Positions 22,379 to 34,200 of a DNA stretch of 64,000 nt are shown here, piece after piece. The stretch is taken from the NCBI RefSeq assembly GCF_021130785.1, contig NC_060215.1, positions 120,180,501-120,244,500 of the forward strand, written 5' to 3'. Positions within the stretch are counted from its first letter, which is position 1. Each line of letters opens with the position of its first letter. The translations under genes and the position numbers were made by a program. The notes under the pieces are model-generated. The model did no database searches. It was not told the DNA's origin and saw nothing but the letters and a program-made list of their open reading frames with translations. The stretch comes from Homalodisca vitripennis (taxonomy: Eukaryota > Arthropoda > Insecta > Hemiptera > Cicadellidae).

Positions 22379-25353
22379 AGGTAAAGCGAGGAGAGATTGC
22401 GCACAATTCAAAAATATCTAAATAAAACGAAAATTTTTAGTTGAATATACAATTTTTTTAGTGTTATATTTACATTGTTATGGTTGTCAATTCTCTGTAA
22501 TTTTTCCAGAATTTATATTATGTTAATAACGAAATAATAAAAAAAATCGTAAAATGTGTTTTTGCGCAATCTCTCCTCGTAGGGTAGGTGAGTTTGCGCA
22601 ACATGGGTAGGAGAGATTGTTTATGGGAATAAATAACTACTGCAATTCACACTTTAAACATATTTAATTAATGTAAACTAATGAAACCTTCAAACTTGAT
22701 GTAAGAAATTGAAAAATTAAACATTTTAACTTGGGCACATTTTAAAAAACATTATTACATAATAGAGCATTAAAATCATTTTTTTTTGACGTTTTTCACG
22801 GCGTCCACAGTCAATGCACTTTCCTTCATAAATTGTACAGGCTCTCGTGCATCCATCTTCCACAGACCATGCACTTGATCCAGTCAGATGTCGAAGTAGT
22901 CTCCTGATATAGTTCAAGACACTCTGTACACTCATCATCTTCATTATCGCTGACATGATCGGAAAGAAGTTCAATGTCTGCGTCATCTTCCTCAGATGTA
23001 GAAGATTGCTCATAACATCAACCGTTTCTTTGTTTTAAGTCCTTTTTTTTGTATCTTGCAAGATTTTGGTTGTTTCTTTCCATGCAGGTTTCTTATTTTT
23101 CATCTGGTCGCTTTTTCTTGTTTGATGCTAACTCTTTTTTTATCTTGATTTTGGTTATGTTATTTGGATCTGTAACCATTCATGGCAACTTTGCTTCCTT
23201 TTTGATTTTGAAGGCTCCAAACTTTTAGGAATCGGTGAAAGTTTTTGTAAAACTTTTGTTGGAGTTTCTACAGATGCGGCTTGAACATTGTCTTGAGGTT
23301 GATGGTTGACAGATTGGAGGGATTAAATGATTTGATTGAGATGATTGGATTGAAATAGGTGGTGGTTCAGTGTTTTCAGATACTGGATTATTAACTGATG
23401 TCAAGGTTGGTTGGAGTGTTGTGGGATCAGGATAACAATCTGGTTTACATCTTGGTCACAATGTAAAAGATATGCATAGTCTGGTATCACATCAATATTT
23501 AGAGGATGGATTCCTGTGGCACGAAACGCAGCAACTCCAAGTTGAACAGTGGCAGCACGAGGCCAAGATAAATTCAATAGATGGCCAAAATCGTCCCCTT
23601 GAAATTTTGCCAGTTTTTTTAAAACCACAACGAGATGTGACTAATTTGTTACAAGCATCTTTAAAATAAGTTTTCAAAGGCTTGAATACTACACGATCTA
23701 GGGTTGTAGGTAGTGTGTAGTATGACTAGGCAGACATAAGATAATGATGTCATTATCATAAGCCTTTTGCAAACATATTGGGACAGTTCATGTGTGAGGC
23801 ATGGCCATCTAAAATTAGCAAATGCTTTCCAGGAGACTTTCTTGGGATGAAGTGTTCAGAAATCCATTCCATGAACAGTTTCACTATTTATGTACGCACT
23901 TTCTCTTCTCATTTTTAAAACAGTTCCAGGGGGAGCATCTTTTGATATATTGTGGTTTAGCGTAAACTCCCTTAAAAATACAAAAAGGTGGTAGGAAACT
24001 GTCCCTCTGCATTGCAGCAGGCCATAATAGTTACAGTTTCTCCCTTTTTCAGCACTTGTAACGACGTGAACGTCTTTGCTTCCTTTTGGGCAATAACTTT
24101 TCCAGGCTCATTATTAAGCTGCACTCCTATTTCGTCGCAGTTCCAAATACAGTTGGGCTTATCTAAAAGGTTGTTTTCTTTTAAGGTGGAAGTGAGAAGA
24201 TTGAAATAACTTTTTACTTCTTCCCTATTCATTCCTTCTGTTCTTGCTCTACTAATGCCTTGAGCTTTTCTCACACTTAAATTAGGATGTCGCCGCATGA
24301 ATGACGAAAAACCAAACTTTTTCCAGCGGTTTTATGGTCTTTGTTGAAGGTGTGTTTTAATACCCAATGTTTCTGCTAAATTGTAAGCTAACATTCTAAC
24401 ATTCTTTTGTTGTAGGTGCAAACCCTACAGATTGAAGTTTTATTATGTGCAAAGCCAATTTTTTCTCGGCTTCCAATCTAGTTGGCCATCTGGACCCAAA
24501 TTTTTTTTTTTTTTTTTCCGTTTTGCAAAATCATTCTTCTTCATTCGATGTCTTAATGTAGACTCTGGTATTTTAAAACTCTTGCTTGCTGCTCTTATTG
24601 ATAATGATCCATTCTTTATTGGCTGATACAGCTGATGATAGATCATCTTCTGTCCAGGATCCTTTGTTTGTTTTCCTCTTGTACACGTTAGGCATGTTAG
24701 CCTGTAAAAAATAAATAAATAATAGTCATCTTGGTAAATAATATGTTTTAATTTTTTTTTTAAGTTGTTTTATTAATGGTAATATGCAATTCATATTAAT
24801 AAAATAAATAAAGATTCATAATATACATTTAATGAATTTCTAACGAATATGTAGATTCACAAATAGTTAATATTAATTATGAAAATCCATGCGCAATGTC
24901 TCCTACCATTACATTAAATGGAATAAATGCCGCAATCTCTCCTCAACATGAAATGCGCGTACTGTCCTAAATCGGTAGGAGAGATTGGCGCAGGCTTAAA
25001 CCTAAGATGGCCGAAGCGAGATTTGACCAACCACTATCTGTACAGTTTGCCTATGTCATTTACCTCTCTAGAAAAAAATGGTAAATACCGAATAATGTAT
25101 CGTAGCATCGTACTGATTAAATTTCATGCATCTGCAGACAAAATTCAGCCACTTACCTTTGAAATGAAAGTTGTTGGTTTAATATATATCACTAATAAAC
25201 AGACTTAGCCGTCTTGAACTTTTGACAGAACATCACAAACTAATGAAGCGGATCGAGGCACTGAGGGACGCTGCGGCGCGCACCCAACTCCAACCAGCTG
25301 GAACAAAGAGGGCGCAATCTCTCCCTACCGCGCAATCTCTCCTCGCTTTACCT
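22379..25353 (-). mobile_element. pogo/Tigger DNA transposon, copy 2
   Basis: Same termini as copy 1 (AGGTAAAGCG...CGCTTTACCT) with TA on both sides (22377-22378 and 25354-25355). Length is 2975 bp. The flanks do not resemble those of copy 1, so this is an independent insertion and not part of a larger duplication. Differences from copy 1 are dominated by one-base indels. A notable one is a run of 17 T at 24501-24517 where copy 1 has two T. Confidence 0.93.
22726..24695 (-). pseudogene. Tigger transposase, copy 2, frameshifted
   Basis: Same protein as in copy 1, ATG at 24695. The N-terminal helix-turn-helix region is broken by a frameshift near 24620 and by the T17 insertion. The block from FMRRHPNLSV through WNCDEIGVQLNNEPGK to MACCNAEGQF is open at 23972-24298. 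The region following the third Asp is open at 23401-23628 (ending in a stretch with ATGIHPLN and IPDYAYLL). The C-terminal PHD-like cysteine cluster at about 22790-22960 is intact apart from a one-base shift. The breaks are at different positions from copy 1, so each copy keeps regions that the other has lost. As assembled, neither encodes a full protein. Confidence 0.88.
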
Positions 25354-25428
25354 TATGTAAATATGTATATGTTTATATGTATATTAAGCCCATAGCTATG
25401 TGATGCTATTAAGATAGGAATTTTGTAG

Positions 25429-25545
25429 GGTTTCAGCTACGGCTACGACCGGCCCTGGAACGGTCACCATCACTGCCGCTCTGCCAGAGCCTGCACGGAC
25501 GCGCACCGCCCCTGGACGCCCCCGCGCCCTGCCACGGCCAACTGA
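25429..25545 (+). other. Candidate last coding exon, GC-rich
   Basis: An acceptor-like AATTTTGTAG ends at 25428. It is followed by a GC-rich (well over 60 percent) open frame that would encode GFSYGYDRPWNGHHHC and then an Arg/Pro/Ala-rich tail to a stop at 25543-25545. A second frame is also open here for about 70 residues. The abrupt rise in GC against an AT-rich background suggests coding or regulatory DNA. No upstream coding exon was found. AATAAA near 26128 could end such a transcript. Low confidence; it could equally be a transposon relic. Confidence 0.25.
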
Positions 25546-27716
25546 CCGTACACAGGGCTACCACGAGCCTCCCTACCGTGGATTGCCACTGCATTGTTGC
25601 GGGATCGACCACGCATTCCTCGACCTATAAGTCTGACACTCTATGAATAATTTTGTTTGGGACAATTCTATACCGTTTAATTAAACATTGGCTAGCCAAT
25701 AAAATCATAGACTTTTCAGTGTACTACCCGTGGAACGTGTAGGGATAAGCCTACGGACAATTCGCGCCGCGCTTCCATTAGGAGATATCCAATTGGACAT
25801 CTAGGTTGATTATACCAATGATTAGTACTTAAGTTGTACCGTATTTTTAATGTGTTGTGTGTCCTTGTTAAATATAATATGTTAATATTTAAGCATGGTG
25901 GCCACCTGCTATTATTCTTTTGATGTATTTGGGTATTAATCTATCATTCTCTTGTAGTGTAATCTTAAGCCAATTTTCTTGGTAAATTCCAGTTATGTAT
26001 TTCGATAGTAATTGCCAAATAATGGTATGACTTTGACAAATTTTGAAATTTGTTGTGTCTCTATCAATTGAATAATAGGTTCTTAGAATTTGTCATCATT
26101 TTGAAGGTGCTAGTATATCTTGCGATAAAATAAAATTGCCTTCACTTAATTACATTGTTTTATTTTCTTATTTACCTTTTTTTATTAATTTCACTGAACC
26201 AGTAAAACTGAATTAGCGAATGCGAATTTCAATTGGATTGCTAAGTATAAAGTATGTATTGATGTAAGTAAGTATTGATTGTTATGTTTAAATACACATA
26301 ACAAGGAAGGTCAGATAACCCTGACTCTTATCATAATGCTGGAATCACATGATCATTACTTACAGTTAACAGTATCACAGTGGGTATTATGTATTGAATG
26401 GCAATCACTAGGCTTTCAGTCATTAAGTATGTGTGTCTATATCTATTAACAATCGGATAAGCATGAATAGTCAATAGTGTACTTTCCTTGGGCTTGATCT
26501 GCCTTACTGTTGAGTCACTGTCCACCTGGGCCGTAGGATTAATTCCCCATTGTCGTCCTACAGGTTCATCTACATAACTACAAATGGGGTGGCGACCTTA
26601 AAAAAACATTATTAAATACCCTTGCATTCCACCAGAGCTTAGCTAGTGACATTACAGTAGGAGTAGATCTCAGTGAACTTAACCCAACACCCTTCTCCAC
26701 TGAACAAGTCGGGACATATAAATTTGGGAGGTGGGGCGTTACAACATACAAATCTTAATTCACCCAGTATTCTGTTCAAATAAGTCGACAAACTCCATTA
26801 TCTACCAATAAATCAAAAGGTATTCATTTAAAACTATAACTACTAAATGAAGTTAATTATTGAACTTTTTGAGATAACTAATCTAATCAACTCTTTGCGA
26901 AGTCAATCACTGGATACACAGATTTACCTTATTAAAGGTAAAATTAAAAGGTAATATCATTCGTTAATGTCCTATATAGGATAACTCCCACCCTCTAACG
27001 TTTGAAAAAAGTGCTTGAATTTAAACTAATACAAGGCTGTGTTATATCTTGTTGTAAAAGTTCATCGAAAACACATTTCATTTGTATTAATTCAGTCGGA
27101 TTGATAAGTTTAACTCTTTAATTATCACTCAATTTGTGTTAAAATCAAGGGTTACACTAATCTTATCAGTTAACACACTGGGAAATTCATAGACTATTTT
27201 AACCCTTCATTTATTACCTCAGCACAACCAATCTTATAACTATGATTCATATTTCTAATTACACTGAAATATGTCCAGTTTATTGAATTTTCGCGTTTTA
27301 AGTCAAATTTGCAACAATTGTTTTGTACATAAATTAATAGCTGAGAGCGCATCATAAAATTAGCCTTTTGCACTTAGTCTCTAACAAAAACTTGAATGAA
27401 TTTTTAAAAATTTTTATTTTACATTTTACAGTACCAACAACTTTTACCTTTGCGTTCTCTGCACTCATACAATGTACATATGACACTAGAAACCCCTTAT
27501 ATGTTTTTATTATAACATATTAAACCAATTTTCACTAATTATGTTACGCTACTACGTCCAAAAAACATATAACAAGTTTTTATCAAAGATTACTGCCATA
27601 GTGGGCAGGACCTAGATTTTCAAAAAAATTCATTTGCAACAAATGGTTTAATTTTGCCGAAACGTCATATTTATCTTGAATTAAATTAGAAAGTTCTCTG
27701 ATCGATTTCTATTTTG
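25546..27716. other. Intergenic stretch
   Basis: No supported gene. GC is raised up to about 25625, then AT-rich. A possible polyadenylation signal AATAAA lies near 26128. Confidence 0.4.
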
Positions 27717-27965
27717 TTCTTATATGCGTGGCTTAAATAATTAATAACCGATGCCCTAACTGCAATCTATGTTGATTTACTTCGGTGTACAAAATAACTT
27801 TAACTATTCAATTAATAACAAGATACCATATCTCGGCAAAAAAGAATGCCACGACCGATAGTTAGGGCAGACGTTGAGGTTGAGGAGAGATTCGAACGCG
27901 GGGCGATTGCATTTCGAGGCGGGAACAATTGCTAGACTTCAGGTTCAGTGGTGAAATTGGACGCT
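27717..27965 (-). repeat. SINE-like repeat with tRNA-type B box
   Basis: On the minus strand, GCGTTCGAATC near 27887 matches an RNA polymerase III B box, preceded by an anticodon-arm-like CCCGCCTCGAAATGC. The flank at 27717-27860 resembles 32165-32330 (shared TCTTATAT-CGTG-C-TAAATAATTA and later AAAAAAG-A...GACCGA pieces). Two copies with a Pol III promoter fit a tRNA-derived SINE. Confidence 0.5.
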
Positions 27966-28379
27966 AGCAATGACTTTAACTTGGAAAGTGAAATCAAGTG
28001 CAGTGAACTTCACTATTTTCAAGGGTACTAAATAAAAAAACTAAATTAATAATAGAACATATCAATTTATAAGAAAATAATAAAACTATCTAAGATTTTA
28101 GTTACCATTTGATACACTGGAAAATTTATTTCGAAGATATAAAATAGTTAAGTTTAACCCTTGTAGTTAATTTTATTCTTACATCATATTCTATTAATTA
28201 ATGCAAATACAGAAACAACTATTATGAGCTGAATTACAATATTTGTAAAGTAGCTGCTGTATTATACTATTTTAAAAGTGAGTGACATATTATAATATAA
28301 TTGGTCATTCTGACACTCGTGTTGGGAGTGATCAACACTCCTTTCCACTTTGTAAATACGGAACAATTCTCTTTCGTCG
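27966..28379. other. Intergenic stretch
   Basis: AT-rich, nothing recognised. Confidence 0.4.
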
Positions 28380-29935
28380 TCCAGCCACATGTGCTGAAGA
28401 TCTATGTGCTGCTGCTCAACTCAAATCTAGTACATCAAAGGATGTTTACGGTATTAGCCCGTATTTCCTTTTGTTCATATCTCTTACAACGCTCTTTACT
28501 AACTCACTCTCCCAGGGTGTCTTTCCATTGGCTCTAAAGTGCTCAAGAGCACTACCCATCTTTAAGAAGGTCAAAGAAACCTCCCTGAAAACTACAGTCC
28601 CATTTCCATGAATTATCTCAATTCAAAATCTATTTTTTCAAAATCCCAATTTGGATTTCTAAAAGACAGTTCAACCTCGGGTGTAAGAAACAATTTTCTC
28701 GTATCTGTGCTACCGAATCTTGATTCTAGGTGGCCATAATCTGTGATCTTAGTAGAGCATTTGACACCGTTGGCCACCAGCGTCTCCGCGAAACGTTGGA
28801 GGCTTGTGGTGTCAGAGGCACTGCTCGGAACTGGTTTCTTTCTTATCTTTCTGGCTGAATCCAGAGCGTCCAAAGTACAAATTCGAATGAGACAGCCATC
28901 TCTTTATTTTTGTCTGTCACAAAAGATGTCCCTTAGGACTCGATAATTGCTCCCATTATCATTATTTTTAATTTATTTTAACGATCTCCAGAACTCAGTT
29001 ACGGGTCAAATTGTTCAATATGCCGACGATACAAGAGTTGTTGTACATGCTAAATCAGTAACTGCACTCAACCAGAACATTCCTCAGTCCTAAATATTAA
29101 ATGACCTTAGCATTTGGTTAAAAAAAACCTTGTTTTAGAATATTGATAAAACAAAAATAGTGCTTTTTCGTCTAAGGACCAAGTCTGATAATGCCGCTTC
29201 CCGAATATCAATTCCAGGATGAAATCAAATGTCGTCAGTTTCTTGATAACGTAAACGTTCTCTGCTCCAAACTCAGAAGCTGTCTATATTCTTTGAGTTA
29301 CTAATCCACATCCTTGACCTAAACATTTTGCTGGTAGTATACTTCAGCTACCTTTACTCTCTTTTAAGGTAGTACGGCATTATGTTCTGGGAAACCGCTG
29401 CTGTCTTCACTTGAGAGAGTGTTTAAATTACAGAAGCGGACAATTCGAATCATCTGTGGGCTGGGATGTCGTGACAGCTGTCGACCTAAACATTTTGCTG
29501 GTAGTATACTTCAGCTACCTTTACTCTCTTTTAAGGTAGTACGGCATTATGTTCTGGGAAACCGCTGCTGTCTTCACTTGAGAGAGTGTTTAAATTACAG
29601 AAGCGGACAATTCGAATCATCTGTGGGCTGGGATGTCGTGTCAGCTGTCGAGATGTTTTCCCTGTCGAGGGTCTGTTGACTATTTTCATATATTCAGTCT
29701 GTTTGTTCACTTTTAATAATCTTTAAAATTTTCCAACTCTAGACCCAGATTCTAAACTAAGCATAAGCGTAATCTTGTAACACCTGTGTTTCGAACTAGC
29801 ACACTTAAAAAAATCAATTCAATACCTTGGACCCAAATTGTTCAACAGCCTTCCAAACACTTGAAATTGTGAAAGTGCAACGTCGTTAAAAAAAATCTCG
29901 TGTTATCTTAAAAAAATCTTATGATGCGTTATTTT
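28380..29935 (+). pseudogene. Decayed LINE reverse transcriptase
   Basis: Plus-strand blocks in order: LKSSTSKDVYGISPYFL, GVFPLALKCSRALPIFKK, QFGFLKDSSTSGV, motif A CDLSRAFDTVGHQ at 28741, then GTARNWFLSYLSG, QNSVTGQIVQYADDT (motif C, 29019-29033), the C-terminal VFKLQKRTIRIICG and finally QYLGPKLFNSLPN, close to a stop near 29935. Many stops and frame changes break it. The catalytic Asp of motif A and the YADD box are still readable. Motif B is poor. The C-terminal part contains a 167-bp tandem duplication. It is Jockey/CR1-like by general look. Confidence 0.85.
29316..29649. repeat. 167-bp tandem duplication inside the LINE
   Basis: Units 29316-29482 and 29483-29649 are head to tail and nearly identical (GTGACAGCTG versus GTGTCAGCTG is the visible difference). 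The duplicated segment covers the end of the reverse transcriptase (VFKLQKRTIRIICG block). It is much younger than the surrounding decay, or it is an assembly duplication. Confidence 0.92.
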
Positions 29936-32164
29936 AATTCTAGTCTGATGAAATAGAATCTATACTCGGCGCTACTGAAAAAGCGAATCGGTTGTTAGTT
30001 CTACCGTTCATTAACAGAATTCGCGACCTATGACGACGAGCCCATCGTAGAGCGCTACTGGTAGTGAAAAACTGAACTAGCACTGCTAGCTGGAAACAGT
30101 ATAACACGCCTGCTATCGGATATTTTATAGAGAGACCGGACTCACAATAAACGTTTAACTTATCCTAATCACAAATTTGTTTTCGTTGTTATACACTTCA
30201 GTTCCAATCGAAAAGTTATAACTTTTATTATTTCGTGTTCCTATATAATTGAACTATATATAAGCCACCTAGTTTCTAAAACAAGTGGCAGAATTAGTAT
30301 AACAACAAAATAATTACAGATTAATTCTTTCTTATAATATGTGTTATTACATAGATAATTATATACTGTAATTTAATTTTACAATAAAAAGCCGTTACTG
30401 TATTATAACTGTGTTTGTAAACCATTGTTATCTTTAAAGTGAAGAAAAATATCGATATTCAGACGATTCCTTTCATCTCTGAATCTGATTATTTAATAAT
30501 TTTAATAATTTAAGCAGATAAAAACTAATACATAAACTATAACTTGCATCACACGAATTTGTGACTCCATTGGCTGTACGGATACTTTACATGATATTGT
30601 TTTAATCTACAAACCTCTCTTCCCTGGAGAGGTAATTTGATATTAAACCTATGACTATTGCTAACTAACTTGCTCTACGTACGGTATGTAATGATCTATC
30701 AGTCATATTGATTGATTTTTGTCATATTATGAGAATTGAACACATTTATGGATATTTAATTCTGCTTTAACTACCTATTGAAATAAAGTACTGTCTTTTC
30801 CAATGTTAATAAAACAAATAAGCAGAATACTGGGTTTTTTTTCTAAGTACAAATAATGTAGAACTTTTAAACCGCTAAATAAGAAAAACAAGACAAACGA
30901 ACACCCAGATGGCACAACTTACTTTAAATCATTTATTAGTGCATGATAATGAAATGAAACTGCTATTGATTTATTAACGATGTTTAAAATGCTCACAGGC
31001 AATTTTAAATGTAGTTTTTGTATAACTGATATTTTGATAAATATGTTTTGACTTTAGAAACCTTTTCTAAACTAATTATAATTCCTAAAATATATAGTAA
31101 GAAATAATTAGGATACACAATTTGGTAGTTTTTTATGGTTTAGTGAAAAATGTACTTAATGCATTTTATTGGATGGATGAATTTTTGAACTTCAGTATAA
31201 ATGATTTAACACGAATTTGGTTTACCTCCGTTATCTGTTCCCAAAACAAAAAAACTGATTCTGAAACTGACCTATTCTATAATCAATTTTAAATACTGAT
31301 TTTGAAATGCATACCAAGAAAAATAGTCTTAATAGTTGAACAGAGTTAGGAAGTATTTCTGTTTCTGAACTGTTATTCTATGGAATCATAATTCACATGG
31401 GACTGACACTGATACCTCCACGTTGATGGCAAAAGAAATAACGTTTGAGATAATGCCGATAACATGACAGAGTCTAGTTACGAATAGTTTCCGAACTGTT
31501 AAAAAATTCAGTTTTGGAGACAGATAAGATTCAAGAATAATAGGTGTTTTGTAAATAAACTGGAATTTACTGTCAACAAAATTTATTCATTTTAACCAAG
31601 TAAACAATTTCAGCTTTCAATGGATTAGTATATCACTTTACAAACTGCTTAATTATAAAGTTTAAATGCGAATCTATTGGAAAGGTAAATTTATGAAGTA
31701 CTCGGGGCTTATACTAGGTGAGGATTTTGGTTCAGGAAAATCATTTGATTGATTGCACTTAATAATAAAATAAAATCGGCAATCAAATCATTTTATTGTT
31801 CAAAAATCATTTGCTACTCTAATTTGTTAAAAACATTATATTACGCCCTAATTCACTCTAGACTTCATTATTGTATACGATATTGAGGTGAAACTTTTAA
31901 ATTATACATAGTCAAGTTAATAATTTCACAAAAGCATTTTATTACACTAATGCTTATCCATCACAGAGGTGAATATGCTCATTTGCTATATTTTGTCATT
32001 TCAAATTTATTCGCCTACAATATATTACAGTTTTTTTATAGGCCTATATATAGCAAAAGTGGTACCAGTGGTCTTTTCTATAAAACAAGAAGTAATAATT
32101 ATTAAGGAGTATACAGACTACCAAAAATTGTGTGCGTTAATTTGTTTCTAAACAATCATCTCCC
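29936..32164. other. Intergenic stretch
   Basis: AT-rich, no supported gene. A weak inverted repeat (ATTTGATTG...CAATCAAAT) lies near 31739-31797. Confidence 0.4.
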
Positions 32165-32510
32165 TTTCTTATATTCGTGACGTAAATAATTAGTTATGGG
32201 GCTCTAATTGTAATTTGCAATGCAGTGTAATATAAAAAAAGTTAAACAAATTAATTAATGACAACCCATCCTGATCAAAAAAGCAAAAAGGGAATCTCAT
32301 GACCGACGCGGATTCCACACCGTTTAGAAGCGAAGACGACTGATTGTGATAACAGAAAACAAGAAAGAGGAGGGAACATTGCCTTGTGAGGCGAGAACGG
32401 TACCACTGAGCCACTTTGATTCCCCACCAGTCCTCGTTACTTTGTAGCTCATAGCGTGCCAAAGGCGTAGGTTCGGTTCCTTGCCGGGACAAACTCTTTT
32501 TGCTTCAAGT
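32165..32510 (-). repeat. SINE-like repeat with two opposed tRNA-like heads
   Basis: Minus strand: AAGTGGCTCAGTGGTACC near 32405-32425 is a good Pol III A box, followed by TCTCGCCTCACAAGGC like an anticodon arm. A weak B box lies further along. Plus strand: TTTGTAGCTCATAGCG near 32440 and TAGGTTCGGTTCCTTG near 32468 resemble A and B boxes of a second tRNA-like head. The body (32165-32330) resembles the repeat at 27717. Confidence 0.5.
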
Positions 32511-33836
32511 TGGCCCTCATTTTATTGGCTAGAAAATTATTAAAATATAAAAATTTCTGTTGTTGTTTATTTCTGCGTTTAGAAATATAAAAAAGTTACA
32601 AACAATAACTTCAGGTTTTTATGGGCTAAGAACGAAAGAAATATTGGTTTTTGGCGCTTTTCAACCAAACTGCAAAGTTGAAACTCAAACTTATGTAGTT
32701 TGTTTACAAGTGTACTGTTTTTTGTTTGTGTAATTTTAGATTAACCAGTGTATTTATATCTTAGCTTTCTCAACAGTTGATTCGACTTAGCCCTCGTTAT
32801 GGAGCTCTTATATCAATCTTGGGCGAGTAATGTTCCAAACCACTACTACAAACGTCTGACATTTACCACAGAATTTATCAAGCAGCTTTTGTTAACGTGC
32901 CAGCTCGTTTGGTTTTAACGTGCCAACAACCGCCATACTGCCAAGTCGTTTGTAAATTATTTGCTGTATATGTCTAAACATAGAAATAAAAAGCTTAGAC
33001 AAGTTTTCATGTAACTCGCGTTATTGTAGCTTTACTGTTTATTTTGTAGTCACCTTTCAAACTTTTGTATCTATGGTTTTTGATCCGAGAAGAGGAGCCA
33101 AGGCCAGCCCAGAACAGAAAATATCTTACCTAAAACCATTGTCAATTGAGAATTAATTAACTATTAATTATAGTGGTTCCTAAAGTATGCGCAGCATATC
33201 ATAAAACATGGGCTATCTCACTGAAAACACACGAAACATTATTATTTGAATTATCACAATTATTATGTATACTTTTCAAATGTTAGTAGAACCTGTATAT
33301 ACTAATTAATTAAAATAATATTTTTATTGGACTATTTAAATTTAAATCTCTAAAGGAACGTGTACTATTTGCGCCGATGGTCACAATTTTAATTAGGACA
33401 GTTTCCTAGTCAACCCGACCGATAAAGCAGAAAGCGCACTGAAATGTCAGTTTCTATTGATATAACAATAGGCCGGCGAAAACCCCGCGTTAAAATTAAA
33501 TAGTTTATAACTATAACTATACTAAAGTGCAGAGTAAACTTCATACTGAAGGTCAACAATGTATGTTTAGTAATATAGATCCTTTAACCTCCTGGCGTTT
33601 TAATAAGTTCAAATACGTCATCAATTTTTAAGTATAAATAAAAATATATCTTGTGTTGTTAGTTTTGAAACTGAATTTTTTTCAAAAATAAACAAGTCGA
33701 CGATTTTTAAGTATAAATAATAATAAAACCCGTGTTGTTATTTTTGAAATGTTATAAGACATCACGATTTAGACGCATTATTAGGAGTTTAAACAGTGCG
33801 AATTTACTATGACATTTTAATGGCCTCTCGTATATA
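32511..33836. other. Intergenic stretch
   Basis: No supported gene. A direct repeat of about 80 bp period occurs at 33617 and 33696 (TTTTTAAGTATAAATA plus GTGTTGTTA...TTTTGAAA). Confidence 0.4.
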
Positions 33837-34200
33837 CAAGGTGTTTGAAAAGTCTGGGTACGGCTTGATATTTTACAAACCATAGCAGATAACATCTATA
33901 AACTTTGCACAGTGTCATATGGCTATGTAAACTATTTTTCCTTGCTATTACCATGACATGCCAACCATGGGGGGACGGCCCACAGAGGGAAACATGGAAA
34001 TCTTAAATTAAAGCATGGGTCGAGTGATACCTCATTTGAAAGAGCTCACTTAGTAGAGTTGAATGCCGCAAACCGCATCTCAAAAGGTTTATCCAATCAG
34101 AAATGGCGGGTTGTTTTAGGTACACATTGTGAAGTACATTATGCGCTGCCATTTCTGACTGGATTGTCGTATTCTGATGCGGTAGGCGACGTTTCATAAA
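33837..34200. repeat. Transposon-end-like repeat with a stem-loop
   Basis: It begins with AAGGTGTTTGAAAAGTCTGGG, a style of terminus common to repeats in insect genomes, and contains GGGTCGAGTGATACCTCATT, a stretch that also looks repetitive. A stem-loop is formed by ATCCAATCAGAAATGGC (about 34090) and GCCATTTCTGACTGGAT (about 34149). No protein. The assignment is from general resemblance only; the other end was not found. Confidence 0.35.

Noticed and set aside
24927..25208. 93-residue plus frame near the end of Tigger copy 2
   Set aside because: Broken in the matching part of copy 1 and lies in the subterminal non-coding region; it may be untranslated.
32405..32505. Functional tRNA genes
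   Set aside because: A and B boxes are present but stems do not pair into a cloverleaf and spacing is wrong; SINE-type heads are more likely.
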